From NCBI RefSeq assembly GCF_007713685.1, contig NZ_VMRJ01000001.1, forward strand, positions 372,001 through 436,000: DNA of 64,000 bases, given 5' to 3'. Shown here piece after piece: positions 61,977 to 64,000 of this stretch. Every line of letters starts with the position of its first letter. Position 1 is the stretch's first letter. Under the pieces are notes generated by a model, which was not told the DNA's origin, ran no database searches, and was given only the letters and a program-made list of their open reading frames with translations. The position numbers and the translations under genes are program-made. The DNA is from Hymenobacter setariae. Lineage in GTDB: Bacteria > Bacteroidota > Bacteroidia > Cytophagales > Hymenobacteraceae.

Positions 61977-62243
61977 TCAAGAAGCCAGTACGATACGCTT
62001 AGTGGGCATTTCCTCGGCATAGTCATGGATGATTTGCCGCAGTATCTGCATATCCTTAGGGCAAGCCTCAGCAAATTCCTGCCAGTTCAGCAGTACTACT
62101 TCATCCGGCATCTCCACCACTGCGATAATGGCGTCCCACAGCGCATCCCAGCTCGGGCCGTACCAGTCGGGAAACCCTAGATGCTGCTTGAATGCCTGAT
62201 GAATAGCAACCTTGGTATTGATGCCTGCTAGGTCGATTGTCAT
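61977..62243 (-). CDS. Orphan barstar-family inhibitor
   Basis: An 88-residue protein of the barstar family. The family motif HLGFPDWYGPSWDALWDAI is present near residue 20, with LLNWQEFA and the C-terminal beta strand KRIVLAS. Barstars inhibit barnase-type ribonucleases; in bacteria they also act as immunity proteins for toxin domains. No barnase gene is adjacent. Confidence 0.85.
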   Translation of the reverse strand: MTIDLAGINTKVAIHQAFKQHLGFPDWYGPSWDALWDAIIAVVEMPDEVVLLNWQEFAEACPKDMQILRQIIHDYAEEMPTKRIVLAS

Positions 62244-62314
62244 AGTATTTCTAGATTTATATTCACCACTTTTCGTATAACTAGCTAAAACTCAAACAAA
62301 TTATGTAGCTACTA

Positions 62315-63287
62315 TCAGATATAAGAAGATACATCAAACATATTCCTTCTATCTTCAACTGAATGAAGGGGGAATTGCTCCATATTCCAGGGAGCTCTTT
62401 TGACCTTATTTGAATAAAAAGCGCAGCGAACTGTTTCGTAAGTTTGCATTTCAATACAAACAGAATTTATATTAAGATCGTAGCATTGAGAATAAGTTGA
62501 GTGAGCAGGATTAGGAAACGAATCCTTATATATTTTATTATAAGGAGGCTCAAAATACTTAATCAAAGCGGCCTCTGTGAAATTAATTCTTTGCTGCTCA
62601 TTGACTCCCTCATAATTCAAAGTATTATATACCTCTTTGAATCTTATTGAATCTTATTGAATCTTCTTCAAGCTCTTGGTCAGTAAATTTAGTTCTGCCA
62701 TCAAACAACATTAAGTTAATTTGTTCGAAAGAAGCCAAGGCAAGCCATATCTCACTATCAGGATTATTTATAATAGCTTCTGAATAAATGTTTTGTAAAG
62801 TAGAATGGCTTTTTAATCTATCAGGAGCTGTTCTTGCACCATCCACACCATACGACTGGCCTATATAAAGAACTTCTAAATCAAGGAATTCCCTATCCTG
62901 AGTAAATGGCATTGACTGCAGAAATACAGCAGCTTTAGCCTTGAGTTCAATTTGACCATTAACTATTATTTCAAAAGCATTATAAGGGTATTTAGTATCT
63001 ATTCTCAAATCAGGAGAATACCAATGATTAGGAATTACTACTTTAAGAGAATCAAATTTATCCTCTCTTTGAATCTTAAATTCAAAATGCAGATAACCAT
63101 TCTGCATAAAAAAACCACTTTTATCTATAGAGATTCTTGGCCGCCTGCAAACAAAATATATATGACATGGTGAGTCTGGCGTAAAATAATCCAGGTCATT
63201 AACTGAACCTAGGTCTGACTGCTGTATTATCATCATTCTATCTAGATTCATATTTATTGCGAACTCGGTTGGAAGGCTACGCGACAT
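62315..63287 (-). pseudogene. AT-rich gene frameshifted by a 10-base tandem duplication
   Basis: Two minus-strand frames, 62625-63287 (220 residues) and 62315-62620 (101 residues), together make one protein. Near 62641-62660 the unit ATCTTATTGA is present twice in tandem. Removing one copy joins EEDSIRF directly to KEVYNTLNYEGVN and restores a frame of about 320 residues. The joined part continues INFTEAALIKYFEPPYNKIY, which together with LYIGQSYGVDGARTAPDRLKSH upstream suggests a GIY-YIG-like region. GC is about 35 percent against 60 percent around it, pointing to horizontal acquisition. The two frames may be listed as separate genes elsewhere. Confidence 0.7.
62641..62660. repeat. 10-base tandem duplication causing a frameshift
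   Basis: ATCTTATTGA twice in a row, followed by ATCTT. The duplication length is not a multiple of three and explains the broken reading frame. Confidence 0.8.
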
Positions 63288-63340
63288 AAGACACTCGTTT
63301 GATTATCAATGGTAAATATAGCTACTTATAGTTATCCATT

Positions 63341-64000
63341 TCACAGCGCCGTATCCAGCACCTCGTCGCCATCGTCGGCCATGGTCTTGGCCAATTTCTC
63401 AATATTAAGACTACGTGCCGAGGCGTCGAAAATCTCGCGGTAGGTGCCGCGCTTTTCGTAGAGTTGCAGGTGGGTGCCGCTTTCCACCATTTCGCCTTTT
63501 TTCATCACGTAGATGCAGTCCGAATCCACGATTTGGGCGAGGCTGTGGGAGATGATGACCACCGTGCGGCCCTGTTTGATGGCGTCGAGGCTGTTTTTAA
63601 TTTGCTCGGTGGCGATGGCATCGAGGCTAGCGGTGGGCTCGTCGAGGAAGATGATGGGCGGGTTTTTGAGGAACAGCCGGGCGATGGCGATGCGCTGCTG
63701 CTGCCCGCCGCTTAGCTGCTGGGCATCACTTTGGTAGCCCCTAGGCAGGTCTAGTATCTGGTCGTGGAGGTAAGCTTGGCGGGCGGCGGCTTCAATCTCG
63801 GCCTGGGTGGCGGCGAAATTACCGTAGCGGATATTTTCCTCGATGGTACCCTTGAAAATGTGGTTTTTCTGGAGCACCAGCCCAATTTGCTGGCGCAGGG
63901 CGTGGGTGTCATACTCACTCAAGGGCTGGCCGTCGAGCAGCACGGTACCGCCGTTGGGGCGGTAGAACTCGCAGAGCAGGTTGATAATTGTGCTTTTGCC
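63341..64000 (-). CDS. ABC exporter ATPase, C-terminal part (cut by window end)
   Basis: The ATP-binding part of a MsbA/LipA-like ABC exporter; the membrane domain lies beyond the window. The reading frame reaches the edge, where GKSTIINLLCEFYRPNGG is the Walker A end. The signature LSGGQQQRIAIARL lies 115 residues further, with Walker B FLDEPTASLDA, and the switch histidine in VIISHSL. The visible 219 codons end in a tail of about 35 residues after the ATPase fold. Substrate cannot be told. Confidence 0.9.
   Translation of the reverse strand, partial: GKSTIINLLCEFYRPNGGTVLLDGQPLSEYDTHALRQQIGLVLQKNHIFKGTIEENIRYGNFAATQAEIEAAARQAYLHDQILDLPRGYQSDAQQLSGGQQQRIAIARLFLKNPPIIFLDEPTASLDAIATEQIKNSLDAIKQGRTVVIISHSLAQIVDSDCIYVMKKGEMVESGTHLQLYEKRGTYREIFDASARSLNIEKLAKTMADDGDEVLDTAL

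Overview
The window looks like a chromosomal segment of a Hymenobacter-like bacterium (phylum Bacteroidota, order Cytophagales). The evidence is a GC content near 60 percent by eye, many lipoproteins ending their signal in LAAC or LTAC, a hybrid two-component regulator with histidine kinase, receiver and AraC domains in one chain, a secreted FG-GAP protein with a type IX secretion sorting tail, a SemiSWEET sugar transporter, promoter elements of the Bacteroidota type (TAnnTTTG), and weak Shine-Dalgarno signals. No rRNA, tRNA or CRISPR array was seen. The hexamer CCTAGG occurs about 100 times in 64 kb, roughly five times what base composition predicts.

Layout. 0.3-8.6 kb: a plus-strand surface-polysaccharide operon with two paralogous family 2 glycosyltransferases, a Wzm/Wzt-type ABC exporter, a third glycosyltransferase, a glycosyltransferase-methyltransferase fusion and a NodB-type deacetylase. 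8.7-16 kb: housekeeping genes (M28 peptidase, fungal-type cytosine deaminase, deacetylase lipoprotein, dapA, prolyl-hydroxylase-like enzyme, CDF metal exporter, luciferase-like oxidoreductase). 16-29 kb: secreted and accessory proteins (TPM protein, M949_RS01915-like protein, GNAT, lone LutA-like protein, JmjC/cupin protein, yellow/MRJP-like lipoprotein, TlpA-like thioredoxin, GH125 mannosidase) and an Upf1-like helicase. 29.5-36.2 kb: a hybrid regulator followed by a secreted FG-GAP protein that shares its upstream repeat sites, then a reading frame split by one amber codon.

36-48 kb: SMP-30-like lipoprotein, large catalase, SlyD, SemiSWEET and a pentose-phosphate group (rpiA on plus; gnd-zwf-pgl on minus, interrupted by a 120-bp REP-like inverted repeat). 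48-53.6 kb: acyl-carrier-protein phosphodiesterase, stress-type flavin-fold protein, a MITE-like element, a SUKH-like protein, a CrtA-like monooxygenase, an acidic protein, DUF4197 and cinA. 53.9-57.3 kb: pckA diverges from an XRE/ScfR-type regulator across a 52-bp palindrome flanked on both sides by perfect TAnnTTTG boxes. 57.4-61.9 kb: tyrosine catabolism (hppD-hmgA-FAH) with a divergent LysR regulator. 62-63.3 kb: an orphan barstar and an AT-rich gene broken by a 10-bp tandem duplication. The window ends inside an ABC exporter ATPase.

Functionally the window joins surface-glycan export, carbon control at the PEP/gluconeogenesis node, NADPH supply through the oxidative pentose phosphate pathway, oxidative-stress defence and aromatic amino acid breakdown. 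The most striking non-genic signals are the CCTAGG excess, the shared sites around the hybrid regulator, the pckA operator palindrome, and two genes interrupted in ways that single events explain.
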